Source: Chitinispirillaceae bacterium (GTDB taxonomy: Bacteria > Fibrobacterota > Chitinivibrionia > Chitinivibrionales > Chitinispirillaceae). Taken from it: 53,999 bases of DNA. Made by a program: the position numbers and the translations under genes. Positions 1 through 8,198 of this stretch are shown here, one piece after another. Numbering within the stretch: position 1 is the stretch's first letter; the number at the start of each line of letters is the position of its first letter. The notes below the pieces were generated by a model. That model was not told the DNA's origin. It did no database searches and worked only from the letters and a program-made list of their open reading frames with translations. Location: the NCBI GenBank assembly GCA_016932075.1, contig JAFGDP010000060.1:1-53999 (forward strand), written 5' to 3'.

Positions 1-1088
1 AGGACATCGGGCCAGACCGTGGTGCTCACCTCGCCGAGGTGGGCGGTTCGCAGCAAATACATGAAGGTGCGCGACTGGCCGATACCGCCGCCGATGCTCA
101 AGGGAATCTCATCATTGAGAATGGCCCGGTGATAGGGCAACTGCAGGAAATGCTCCTGATCGGCTTCTTTGAGCTGCTGCACCAAGGTCTCCTTGGTCAC
201 ACGGATCCCCATTGAAGTCAGCTCATGACGGCGTCTGGTCACCGGGTTCCAGACCAGGATGTCGCCGTTGAGCCCGTGATACTGCTTTCCGTTCCTTGTG
301 ATCGTGGGCGAGATCCAGTCATCATAATCGGCGGCGCGCATCTCATGGGGATACCCGTCTTCCAGCACATAGCCGATTCCAATGATGAAGATCGCCGGGG
401 ACACCTCCTGGACCATTTTCGTCTCCCGCTGCTTGCGCGTGAGGTCTGGAAACCGTTCCAGGATCTCCTCCGCGTGAAAAAATTCCAGTTTTTTCGGTAT
501 GGCCGGATAGCCGCCCGCAGCGAGTCCGGGGAACTCTTTTTCGACCATCCGGCCCGCCTCATAGATGACCGACCAGATTTTTTCAACGACATTGCGCAGA
601 AAATCCAGATTGCGCATATCCGCGGTAATGACCCGCTCCCAGTCCCATTGATCAACATACGCGCTATGGTCATGGTCTAGGAAATAGTCCTTTCTCACGG
701 CCCGCATATCAGTGCAGATCCCTTCGCCCACCCGGCAGTCGAACTGCTTCAGGGCCATCCGTTTCCATTTCGTGGCAGCCTGGACCACCTGGGTTTCAAT
801 CCTTTTTTCAAGGCCGAGCCCGCATTCAAACTCAATGGGCGTGCGCGAGCCGTCACGGTCAAGATAATCATTGACCCCGCTCTGCCTGGTCACGATGAGC
901 GGTACCTGCACCATAAAGAGATTGAGCTCCTTGCACAGGTTCTCTTCAATGAAATTTTTTACCCTGAACAGCGCCTTCATCCGCTCCTTGTGACTCAGTA
1001 ACGACTGATAATGGTGGGGAAGAATTTTGTCCACCTCTTCATACGTGCTGATGCCCGGCCCTGCCAGATCTGCTTTTTTATCAACCAT
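1..1088 (-). CDS. asnA: Aspartate-ammonia ligase, AsnA type (C-terminus cut by window edge)
   Basis: Makes asparagine from aspartate, ammonia and ATP in the cytoplasm. About 362 codons are present. The frame reads through the family blocks FECGLGLEKRIETQVVQAATKWKR, split here as FECGLGLEKRIETQ followed by AATKWKR, then VDQWDWE and SIGGGIGQSR, and reaches VWPDV at the window edge. E. coli AsnA ends shortly after its equivalent VWP, so probably only about 5-15 residues are missing. Two ATGs are adjacent; the second (1088) has the better spacing, with GGAGG 6 bases upstream, while 1091 leaves only 3. It is a single gene read leftward, with no recognised partner on this side. The assignment is firm. 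Confidence 0.94.
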   Translation of the reverse strand, partial: MVDKKADLAGPGISTYEEVDKILPHHYQSLLSHKERMKALFRVKNFIEENLCKELNLFMVQVPLIVTRQSGVNDYLDRDGSRTPIEFECGLGLEKRIETQVVQAATKWKRMALKQFDCRVGEGICTDMRAVRKDYFLDHDHSAYVDQWDWERVITADMRNLDFLRNVVEKIWSVIYEAGRMVEKEFPGLAAGGYPAIPKKLEFFHAEEILERFPDLTRKQRETKMVQEVSPAIFIIGIGYVLEDGYPHEMRAADYDDWISPTITRNGKQYHGLNGDILVWNPVTRRRHELTSMGIRVTKETLVQQLKEADQEHFLQLPYHRAILNDEIPLSIGGGIGQSRTFMYLLRTAHLGEVSTTVWPDV

Positions 1089-1287
1089 CATATACCTCCA
1101 TGGGGGTGATGTCGTTCCCGTTCCTTGCAGTGAATATCCATTACATGAAAAAGTGATGACACCCGCTTGTTGCCTGCAATACAGTTCTCCTTGCACCGCG
1201 GTTGCCGTGCAACAAAATACATATCACCAACGGGATCGAATACTATTTAAAAAGAACAATTCTAATGGAAATTGAAGAATCGGACAA

Positions 1288-1410
1288 TTGTTGATTACAT
1301 TGCTTCTCTGTTCGGAAAAGGCAATACCGGGGCCAGTTCGTTACTTGAGTGCATTTTTTGAAAAGCATCGCGAGGATTATTACCATCATCTGCTAAATGT
1401 TAATCTCGAC
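1288..1410 (+). pseudogene. Fic-family protein fragment (C-terminal piece)
   Basis: A 40-codon stretch without a convincing start reads LITLLLCSEKAIPG, then RYLSAFFEKHREDYYHHLLN. It resembles the segment that follows the catalytic motif in stand-alone Fic proteins, where a conserved L-YLS--F--HR--YY--L pattern is usual. The HPFxDGNGR motif is absent and the reading downstream loses similarity, so this is a remnant. The rest of the 1092-1601 gap holds only a 6-bp inverted repeat (TTGCAC at 1191-1196, GTGCAA at 1207-1212) and presumably the asnA promoter, which I could not pin down. The intact Fic gene in this window at 50081 is a different subfamily member. The assignment rests on memory of the family pattern only. 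Confidence 0.42.
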
Positions 1411-1601
1411 AGGAGCAGTTCTCGATTGCTGCAAGGGCGCATACTGTATGATGGTTTTATTGCGAAACCGCCGCTAATTCTGCATATGCTCCCTTCCTTG
1501 TCTATCCACCGCCACCTTCACTATCCTATAGCCGTCACCTTTGTCAAAAACGTATACTATACCTATAGGGAGCCAACCAACAGTGATGGTAAGGAGATGG
1601 C

Positions 1602-2216
1602 ATGGGCCGCCATTGCTTCCTTATATATATAGTTTCTCTGTGCACCAGCTGTCTTGCCGGAGAAATCTTTTTCATTAAAGAGAACATCGACGTCTCTATT
1701 CTTGACCGTACTACGGTCAAGGTATACGGCGAATACTTTTTCACCGCCTCGGACTCCCAAAACAGCAGCGCTTCCCTGTACTACCCGTTTCCAATTGACA
1801 GCATTTCCCTGTATCCCTCGTTTATTCAGGTTTTGGAAAAAAACAGCGGCGCCAGTATTGGATTCGACCAGAACCCGCAGGGCGTGTTTTTCTCGTTTTC
1901 CATTGCGGGGAATGATACTTCCTGCATTGCCATTACCTATAAGCAGAAGGTGAAACAGCACACGGGCCGGTATATTCTGCTTACCACCAGCTCCTGGGGG
2001 AAACCGCTTGAAAATAGCCGGTACTGCGTACACGTACCCGCTGCTTACACGCTCTCCTATCTTTCGTACGAGTGCGACTCGGTCACGCTGGGCAGGGACA
2101 TGCTGACGTACCATTTTTTCCGGACAAAGTTCCTGCCGGACCGCGATCTCATTTTCTCGTGGACTGTGCCTGAAGCTAAAAACTCGTCTGCGATTACCCG
2201 CCCAAGAAAACGATAG
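1602..2216 (+). CDS. Secreted protein of unknown function
   Basis: A 204-residue protein with a signal peptide (MGRHCFLIYIVSLCTSCLAG, cleavage probably near residue 19). The mature part is rich in aromatic residues and beta-strand-like segments, for example VKVYGEYFF, LYYPFPID and YILLTTSSWG, suggesting a beta-sandwich exported domain; I do not recognise a named family. AAGGAG lies 5 bases before the ATG. A long open frame on the other strand (1563-2246) covers it, but only the plus frame has signal peptide, ribosome site and protein-like composition. It lies 70 bases before another exported protein on the same strand, so the two may be co-transcribed. Confidence 0.7.
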   Translation: MGRHCFLIYIVSLCTSCLAGEIFFIKENIDVSILDRTTVKVYGEYFFTASDSQNSSASLYYPFPIDSISLYPSFIQVLEKNSGASIGFDQNPQGVFFSFSIAGNDTSCIAITYKQKVKQHTGRYILLTTSSWGKPLENSRYCVHVPAAYTLSYLSYECDSVTLGRDMLTYHFFRTKFLPDRDLIFSWTVPEAKNSSAITRPRKR

Positions 2217-2286
2217 ACATCTGCCAACACCATCCTTGTTTTTCATGGTACCTGAATTTTATTCTTACGATACAGGGGGATAGATC

Positions 2287-3426
2287 GTGAAGTCGACACG
2301 CATGGTCATGATTGGTTTGTGTGCGCAGGCAATATGCCTGGCCGATCCTTCCCAGGACCTGGGAGATTTTCAGGTGTTCCCCACGGACAATGTGTGGAAG
2401 TGGGACATTTCAGGCTATCAGGTGCACCCGAATTCCGCGAATTTTTGTGCAACGGTCGGAACGGAAAGGACCATGCATCCTGATTTCGGCACGGTGTGGA
2501 ACGGCGCGCCCATCGGGATTCCCTATGTTATTGTACGCGCTGGCCAGCCGAAGCTGCCGATTGTGTACACTGATTACGGCGATGAGAGCGATCCGGGCCC
2601 GTTTCCCATTCCGCCTGACGCGCCTATTGAAGGCGGAGCGTCGTCAGAAGGCGACCGGCACGTTATTGCGGTGGACAGGGACGCACGAATGCTCTATGAA
2701 CTGTATCAAGCGTTCCCGCGTTCTGACCGCTGGGACGCCTCTTCAGGTGCCGCGTTCGACCTTTCAGTTAATGAGGACCATCCGCTTGGGTGGACATCCG
2801 CGGACGCGGCGGGCCTGCCTATTTTCCCGGGACTGGTGCGGTACGAGGAGGTGTACATACAAGGCGAGGTGAACCATGCGATCAGGATGACCTGCCGCTC
2901 GACCCAGCGTAAATATATCTATCCTGCGCGCCACTATGCCTCAAGCTCGATTGATCCCAATATGCCGCCCATGGGACTGCGGTTTCGCATGCGGGCGTCG
3001 TACGACATCTCGCGGTTCAGCGCGCCCATACAGGTGATCTGCCGCGCCATGAAAAAGCACGGGCTCATTGTTGCGGACAATGGATCTGACTGGTACATTT
3101 CAGGAGCGCCTGATCCGCGCTGGGACGACGCAGTGCTCGGCGAGATCAAGTCCATTCCGGGCAGCGCGTTCGAGGCGGTGCGTACGGTCGACGAGCAGGG
3201 CAACCCGATCAGACCTTCGGCAATCAGGTATACGATCCGGCCTGCGCGCGAAAACGTAACAACAAACGGCTATAGCGTTATTCTTCATGGACAATGGAGA
3301 TACTGCCCCTCAGCGCAGAAACAATGTACTGCTGGAGATTTACTGTTTGATCTATTAGGCAGAAACGTCTTTGTTGCGCCTGGCAGCAGAGTACGCGATG
3401 CGGTCATGAGTGGTGCGTATTACTAG
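2287..3426 (+). CDS. Secreted protein with C-terminal sorting-like module
   Basis: A 379-residue exported protein of unknown catalytic role. GTG start with AGGGGG a few bases upstream; a short hydrophobic signal (MVMIGLCAQAICLA) precedes the mature chain. The middle carries PIFPGLVRYEE, HAIRMTC, YPARHYAS, PPMGLRFRM and GLIVADNGSDWYISGAPD, a set of blocks I remember from a conserved family of secreted bacterial and fungal proteins of unknown function. The last 30 residues (DLLFDLLGRNV ... VMSGAYY) look like the DLxGRxV and SGxYxV strands of Por/T9SS-type C-terminal sorting domains, ending one or two residues early. It converges on the transaldolase gene with a 4-base overlap of stop codons. 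Confidence 0.72.
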   Translation: MKSTRMVMIGLCAQAICLADPSQDLGDFQVFPTDNVWKWDISGYQVHPNSANFCATVGTERTMHPDFGTVWNGAPIGIPYVIVRAGQPKLPIVYTDYGDESDPGPFPIPPDAPIEGGASSEGDRHVIAVDRDARMLYELYQAFPRSDRWDASSGAAFDLSVNEDHPLGWTSADAAGLPIFPGLVRYEEVYIQGEVNHAIRMTCRSTQRKYIYPARHYASSSIDPNMPPMGLRFRMRASYDISRFSAPIQVICRAMKKHGLIVADNGSDWYISGAPDPRWDDAVLGEIKSIPGSAFEAVRTVDEQGNPIRPSAIRYTIRPARENVTTNGYSVILHGQWRYCPSAQKQCTAGDLLFDLLGRNVFVAPGSRVRDAVMSGAYY

Positions 3427-4685
3427 TTGATATACTTCTCTATCCTGCTGTCCAGCGCTTTCTGGTCGGTGGCAAAAGCGCAGAGCGCGCTGATGTTCAT
3501 GAGCGCGTCAAGACCGACGGCGCCTGATGACAGTTTCTCTTTCCATAGAGCATAGTCCGGTATCTTGCCGTGACGCGTGGCTGTTTCCAGCTCCTGCAGT
3601 GACCAGCGCGGCAGGAAATCGGGAAATCCCACGTTTTCAAAGTGGCGCTGCATTGCGTCAGGCGAAAGGCTTTCAGGCGGCAGTGATGCAAGCTGTTGGC
3701 TGGAGCGGGCGAACGGCTCGCTCACGTCCCAGAGCGAGGAACCGTTGAAATCGTCAAGCGTAACGTTTTGTGACAGGGCAATGGGAAGGTCCGCATCAGG
3801 GCGTACCACCACCTCTGACGGGTGTGCATCGTGATACTGCTTTGCCGCGGCAGGCGGCATGGTGAGCACGTCGCACCCGGCAACCGCGGCAACCTGGTCA
3901 CCGTTTCTTATGCTTGCGCCGATGAGTTGCGTGGTCGTTAGACCGCGCTGCCGCAGGTCCTGTAGGTGCAGGCGTGTCGAAATGGTTGCCTTTTCGCCGA
4001 TGTTTTTCCCGTCGCCGAGCTTGTTGTCCGCCACAAACGCGTTCAGACGCCCCATGAACACGTTACAGAACGCGGGCTTTGAAAACAGCGCAATGGCGTA
4101 GTTCTGTCGCGCCGAAAAACCGAGCGTGAAATTGACCCTGATGTGGATCTCGCTCAAGCGGCGCACCGCGATAAGGCCTGCCGGCGTCAGCGGCAGCTTG
4201 ATGATAAAACGCCCGGGATCGATCGCATGAAACCGTTTCGCGCAGGCGACGGATCCTTCGAGGTCGTGCGCGAAATCGGTGTGCAGCTCCACGCTCACGT
4301 CGCATGCAAACCGGTCCGCGATCCGGAGCCCGTGTAGTGCATTCAGGATAAAGGCGATCTCCTTTACCAATTGGCGGCCGTTGATGCCGGAATCAGCCGC
4401 GCGAAGCGCCTTGACGGCATCAGGAATGAGCCGGTCATAGATGCCCTTCTGCACCTCGCTGTTGAGCAGGGTATTGTTGGTGGTGAGCGCTGAAAACGAA
4501 CTGTTCCAGAGCGCCGTGGCGGCGTTGATATCCCCGGTATCGAGCCAGAGCAGCGATCCTGCGTTGACAAGGCGCTCCCACAGGGGATCGGAGCCGAATT
4601 GTTGCGGCGTCTCTCTGAAATTGTACCGGTAATAATCGAGAATAAACCGGTGGACCGATTCGGTAAAGGGTGTCGAACTGGTCAT
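3423..4685 (-). CDS. tal: Transaldolase family protein
   Basis: Transfers a dihydroxyacetone unit between sugar phosphates in the non-oxidative pentose phosphate pathway, via a Schiff-base lysine. The 420-residue chain has WLDTGD near residue 48, VELHTDF near 133, the catalytic-lysine block FIIKLPLTPAG (K163), then NFTLGFSARQNYA and VFMGRLNAF. Classical transaldolases have about 320-390 residues, so this one carries a C-terminal extension of unknown role. Start chosen at 4685, where GGAGG lies 6 bases upstream; the frame stays open further upstream but without a ribosome site. It stands alone between two genes that are not obviously related to sugar metabolism. Confidence 0.85.
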   Translation of the reverse strand: MTSSTPFTESVHRFILDYYRYNFRETPQQFGSDPLWERLVNAGSLLWLDTGDINAATALWNSSFSALTTNNTLLNSEVQKGIYDRLIPDAVKALRAADSGINGRQLVKEIAFILNALHGLRIADRFACDVSVELHTDFAHDLEGSVACAKRFHAIDPGRFIIKLPLTPAGLIAVRRLSEIHIRVNFTLGFSARQNYAIALFSKPAFCNVFMGRLNAFVADNKLGDGKNIGEKATISTRLHLQDLRQRGLTTTQLIGASIRNGDQVAAVAGCDVLTMPPAAAKQYHDAHPSEVVVRPDADLPIALSQNVTLDDFNGSSLWDVSEPFARSSQQLASLPPESLSPDAMQRHFENVGFPDFLPRWSLQELETATRHGKIPDYALWKEKLSSGAVGLDALMNISALCAFATDQKALDSRIEKYIN

Positions 4686-4741
4686 ATTGTTCCTCCCTTC
4701 GTGCCAGGATAAAAATACGTCTTTGTGACGACGCGGACGAG

Positions 4742-5917
4742 CTAGCCGGCAACCGCCAGAAACACCGCCAGCCCGACGAGCACGACCCCCATAATGGTCT
4801 TGAGCAGCGGCAGGTTTTTCTGCGTGGTGCGTGACAGCTCTTCCCAGCGCAGGCCGTAATAGGCCAGGATCATGATGATGAGCAGGGGCAGGACAAAAAG
4901 GAAATTGTACAGGATCAGGTAGAGCCATCCGGTAAGCCTGAGCCCCTCCGCTTGGGTCATGAGAATGATGGTCGGCAGATATACCTGTCCGGTGCAGACC
5001 GCCTCGAGCAGGGTCACGAGAAATCCGGTGACCGCGGTGCCGACAATCAGGCTTTTCTGCGACAGGTTTCCGGAGATGACCTTGTGGATCCGGGACTTCA
5101 GCTTTGGCGAAAGCTGTAGCTTTATATCCTTTGCCTTGCCGGTCATCTTGTAGACGATCGCGTCACGAAAGCAGATGATCGCGACCGCTCCCGCGAAAAT
5201 GACCGCGAACCAGCGCACGCCGTCTGCGATGAGGTGATAGGACTGCAGCAGTGAAAGCGCCTTGAACGCGCCCAGGCCCAGCAGCAGGTAGGTGACGTAC
5301 ACGGCCGCTGAAAAGGTCAGACCGATGGCGAGGATCTCGCCGCGACTGCGCTTCTGCACGGCCATAAAAGAGATTAAAAAAATCATGGTAGCGATGGCGC
5401 AGGGATTGACGCCGTCAACAAGCCCGGCGAGCACGATCTGGACAAGGGTAAATTTCTGGAAACGGTGCTTGAGCGTTTCGGCGAACTTCTTCTTATCAAC
5501 TTCTATCTCCTCCCCGCCCCATTTTTCCGGGTGTGCAAGATAGGACAGGATCAGGTCCCTGCCGTGTTTCATGATCGACTCGTCCCCGAGCAGCACCGTG
5601 TCCGGAAAAAAAAGCTCCTGAGGCGATGAGACCGTGACCTTGTACTTCTCCTCCATGGAGACCGCGAGCTGAAACCCGGAATCAGTATCGAGATCGTGGA
5701 GGCGAACGTCGAGCTTGTCCCTGTACTCTTCCGCAAGGGGCTTGAGAATAGTTGCTTTTATCTCCGCGCACTCGCCGCACGTGCTTGACCCGAAGAAATG
5801 GATGACCAGCCTGGACGAGGAAAATGAGCCGCTGGCGCAAAAAAACAGTATGAGCGCGGACAGGAATGCTGCTTTTTTCATAGAATAGAAGTAAATACTA
5901 TGTGCGAGCTTTTGCAT
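4742..5917 (-). CDS. Thioredoxin-like / CcdA-DsbD-like membrane protein
   Basis: A two-part membrane redox protein of 391 residues. A signal sequence is followed by a periplasmic thioredoxin-like domain with the pair SSTCGEC, then about six to eight transmembrane helices of the CcdA/DsbD transporter type with the NPC motif (VDGVNPCAIATM) and a second cysteine helix (EAVCTGQVYLPT). In DsbD/CcdA the two membrane cysteines carry electrons from cytoplasmic thioredoxin to the periplasmic module. Start set at 5917 because GGAGG stands 7 bases before it; a later ATG at 5881 would give a more ordinary signal peptide but has no ribosome site. The periplasmic target is unknown. Confidence 0.8.
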   Translation of the reverse strand: MQKLAHSIYFYSMKKAAFLSALILFFCASGSFSSSRLVIHFFGSSTCGECAEIKATILKPLAEEYRDKLDVRLHDLDTDSGFQLAVSMEEKYKVTVSSPQELFFPDTVLLGDESIMKHGRDLILSYLAHPEKWGGEEIEVDKKKFAETLKHRFQKFTLVQIVLAGLVDGVNPCAIATMIFLISFMAVQKRSRGEILAIGLTFSAAVYVTYLLLGLGAFKALSLLQSYHLIADGVRWFAVIFAGAVAIICFRDAIVYKMTGKAKDIKLQLSPKLKSRIHKVISGNLSQKSLIVGTAVTGFLVTLLEAVCTGQVYLPTIILMTQAEGLRLTGWLYLILYNFLFVLPLLIIMILAYYGLRWEELSRTTQKNLPLLKTIMGVVLVGLAVFLAVAG

Positions 5918-6028
5918 GCAATGACCTCCGACGGTATGGTTTCCTCGTATGGCCGCCGTCCGTGTGACCTTGTACAAACGGCTTTTGGATAATATATTCA
6001 TGGTAACCCGAAGGAGAACACCATCTTC

Positions 6029-6979
6029 ATGCTGATAACATCCCTGGTCTTTATTCTGGGTCTCGCATGCCTCTATTACGGCGCCGAGTGGCTGGTAGGC
6101 GCCAGTTCCCGGCTGGCCCTGCGGCTGGGCATATCACCCCTTATCGTCGGCCTCACGGTCGTCGCCTACGGCACCTCAAGCCCTGAGCTCATGGTATCTG
6201 TCAATGCGTCGCTTGGCGGCCACGGTTCCATTGCGGTCGGCAACGTCATCGGCTCCAACATCTTCAACATCGCCTGCGTGCTGGGCGCTTCCGCCATGCT
6301 CTTCCCGATCAAAATCACGCGTCATATCATCAAGATCGACATTCCGATAATGATCGGCGCATCGTTTGTCCTGCTGTTCATACTCATGGATTCCCATATA
6401 AGCCGCCTCGAAGGCGCACTGCTCTTCTGCGGCGCGCTGCTCTATACGCTCTCCAATATTGCCATCGCCCGCAGACAGCGCGAGCAGAGCTGTGAAGCAC
6501 TGCACGGCAAGACCGCGGCCCTTTCCGGCAGTCACCTTCTCAAAGACATCTTTTGTATTATTATCGGGTTGGGCGTTCTCATTTTCGGTTCAAAGGCGCT
6601 TGTCTGGAGCGCCGTTGTCATTGCCCACCACTTCATTATCAGCGAAACCATCATAGGCCTGACCATTGTCGCAATCGGCACCGGACTACCCGAGCTTGCC
6701 ATTGCACTGCTGGCTGCGAAGCGCAAAGAAAATGATATCTCGACCGGCAATATCGTCGGATCCAACATTTTCAACATTTTCTGCATACTCGGCATCGCTT
6801 CGATGATCATGCCGATTGACTGCTCGTCCATCAGCGTTATCGACGAATGGTTCATGATCGGTGTCTCAATCGTTTTACTGCCGTTCTCCATCACCCGGTT
6901 TACCCTTACCCGGCGAGAGGGTTTTGCGCTGCTGGTGCTGTACGGAGCATATCTGGTATATCATGGCCTGCAGATTTAA
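6029..6979 (+). CDS. Na+/Ca2+ exchanger-like protein of the CaCA family (YrbG-like)
   Basis: Inner-membrane antiporter of 316 residues, close to the usual length for bacterial YrbG-type exchangers. Two internally repeated halves each carry a signature: GTSSPELMVS with GNVIGSNIFNIACV in the first half, and GTGLPELAIAL with GNIVGSNIFNIFCI in the second. These acidic and polar residues form the ion sites in characterised CaCA proteins. About ten hydrophobic helices are evident. AAGGAG lies 12 bases before the ATG, a little far. It is read divergently from the DsbD-like gene across 111 bases that must hold both promoters. The transported ion cannot be read from sequence. Confidence 0.88.
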   Translation: MLITSLVFILGLACLYYGAEWLVGASSRLALRLGISPLIVGLTVVAYGTSSPELMVSVNASLGGHGSIAVGNVIGSNIFNIACVLGASAMLFPIKITRHIIKIDIPIMIGASFVLLFILMDSHISRLEGALLFCGALLYTLSNIAIARRQREQSCEALHGKTAALSGSHLLKDIFCIIIGLGVLIFGSKALVWSAVVIAHHFIISETIIGLTIVAIGTGLPELAIALLAAKRKENDISTGNIVGSNIFNIFCILGIASMIMPIDCSSISVIDEWFMIGVSIVLLPFSITRFTLTRREGFALLVLYGAYLVYHGLQI

Positions 6980-6991
6980 ATGCCGCAGGCC
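6965..6991 (+). terminator. Possible transcript-end hairpin after the exchanger gene
   Basis: GGCCTGC and GCAGGCC form a perfect 7-bp stem around a 13-base loop that contains the stop codon of the exchanger gene. No U-tract follows, so a terminator role is weakly supported. Confidence 0.3.
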
Positions 6992-7024
6992 TGTCTCCAT
7001 GATTGTTCTGCCCTTAATCCCGGA

Positions 7025-7068
7025 GTCGCAAAAATGCGACGGCAAACCCCTGATTCGCAATAATGCGA
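7025..7068 (+). promoter_or_regulatory. Twin palindromic operator-like sites upstream of the lipid operon
   Basis: Two related palindromes lie 29 bases apart centre to centre: GTCGCA-AAAA-TGCGAC (7025-7040) and TCGCA-ATAA-TGCGA (7055-7068). The arrangement resembles paired sites for a dimeric activator or repressor. They sit 132-175 bases before the first gene of the nine-gene operon. A sequence loosely resembling a sigma-54 promoter (TGG and TTG with correct spacing, but lacking the GC at -12) occurs at 7136-7151. Function is inferred from symmetry and position only. Confidence 0.45.
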
Positions 7069-7199
7069 CGCCATCTACCCATTCCTTTTTTTCTATTTTT
7101 CTTAATTATCATAGCCTTGCACAGCCCGGCCAATCTGGTATGGATATTGAGTATCACGTAGTCTATATTAACGTCACACGGCGATAAACAGGCAGGCAC

Positions 7200-8183
7200 A
7201 TGATCGTTTTTATCAAAGCATATGTGAAATCGATGCGGCTCTATTACTCGTTTGTGACGGGTATTGCGGGCTGGATCGGGGTGGCCTACTACGAATACCT
7301 TGCGAACAATCCCCTGGAACGGTCAATTGAAACTCCCGCGCCGGCGGAAAAAAAACTGGTCATACTGGTACTGCTCTTTCTGAGCTGGGGAATCAACCAG
7401 ATCATCAATGACTACCTTGGCCTCAAGGAAGACCGCATCAATGCGCCGCACCGTCCCATGGTCACGGGAGAGCTGCATCCACAGGCAGCGCTTGCGCTCT
7501 CCATCGCGCTCATCGGGGCTTCGGCCGCGGTCACCTGGTTCTATCTGGAACCGGTCGCAATCATCTTTCTTCTGGCAGGCGTGCTTCTCAACATAGCGTA
7601 TGAGTGGGCAAAAGGGTACGGTATGCTCGGCAACATCGTTTTCGGGCTTATGATCACCATGGCCCCGCTCTTTGGCGGGTACGCGTCCGGTCCCACCACT
7701 TCGACCGTGCTTCTGCCGCACCGGGTGTCGGTCCTTGTCCTGGTATGGGTCATGAACGCGCTCATGACCTATTATACTTATTTCAAGGATTATATGGGGG
7801 ACAAGGCAGCGGGAAAGCGGACCCTGGTCGTCTCGTTCGGACTGGCCAGGTCACGCTGGCTCTCGATTGCGTCGGCGTTTCTGCCCACCCTGCTATTCGT
7901 GTTTCTCCGGATTTCCGGGCTTCACCAGACGCCTCTTAACTCGACCTTTATCATCCTTGGCGCGCTCACGGTATTTCTGCAAGTGTGGACCGGCGTGCTC
8001 TACTTCCGTTTCCCCACCGGACAGGGAGCCTACGCCTCGCTCGTTACCAATTTCCGCGCCTGCACCTGCGGTCAGGCCGCGCTTATCGGCATTTTCAATC
8101 CTGACCTGGCCATCTGGCTCTTTATTTTTTCCTATATATTCGTCGGATTCCTGTTCGACTTCCACCGCGACAGCCAGCAGTGA
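7200..8183 (+). CDS. UbiA-family prenyltransferase
   Basis: Polytopic membrane enzyme of 327 residues, the usual UbiA length, expected to attach a prenyl chain to an acceptor. Motif 1 reads NDYLGLKEDRINAPHRP (residues 70-86): N70, D71 and D78 are kept but the middle position of NxxxDxxxD is Gly74. Motif 2 is DYMGDKAAG, a regular DxxxDxxxG. About eight to nine hydrophobic helices are visible. The acceptor could be a quinone precursor, glycerol phosphate or something lipid-like; nothing here distinguishes these. It is the first gene of an operon running to 16407, followed after 15 bases by the next gene. Its ribosome site is weak (AGGCAGG). Confidence 0.85.
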   Translation: MIVFIKAYVKSMRLYYSFVTGIAGWIGVAYYEYLANNPLERSIETPAPAEKKLVILVLLFLSWGINQIINDYLGLKEDRINAPHRPMVTGELHPQAALALSIALIGASAAVTWFYLEPVAIIFLLAGVLLNIAYEWAKGYGMLGNIVFGLMITMAPLFGGYASGPTTSTVLLPHRVSVLVLVWVMNALMTYYTYFKDYMGDKAAGKRTLVVSFGLARSRWLSIASAFLPTLLFVFLRISGLHQTPLNSTFIILGALTVFLQVWTGVLYFRFPTGQGAYASLVTNFRACTCGQAALIGIFNPDLAIWLFIFSYIFVGFLFDFHRDSQQ

Positions 8184-8198
8184 CGGAGCGTCGTCGCC

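Noticed and set aside
1563..2246. Long minus-strand open frame (227 codons) opposite the secreted protein gene
   Set aside because: No ribosome site, basic and low-complexity-like composition, and the plus strand has a signal peptide and AAGGAG-ATG in the same interval.
4686..4928. In-frame extension upstream of the transaldolase
   Set aside because: The extension runs into the end of the DsbD-like gene, is Pro/Arg/His-rich and lacks a ribosome site; GGAGG is 6 bases before the ATG at 4685.
7136..7151. Sigma-54 promoter upstream of the lipid operon
   Set aside because: TGG and TTG have the right spacing but the obligatory GC at -12 reads GA, so it is not called as a promoter.
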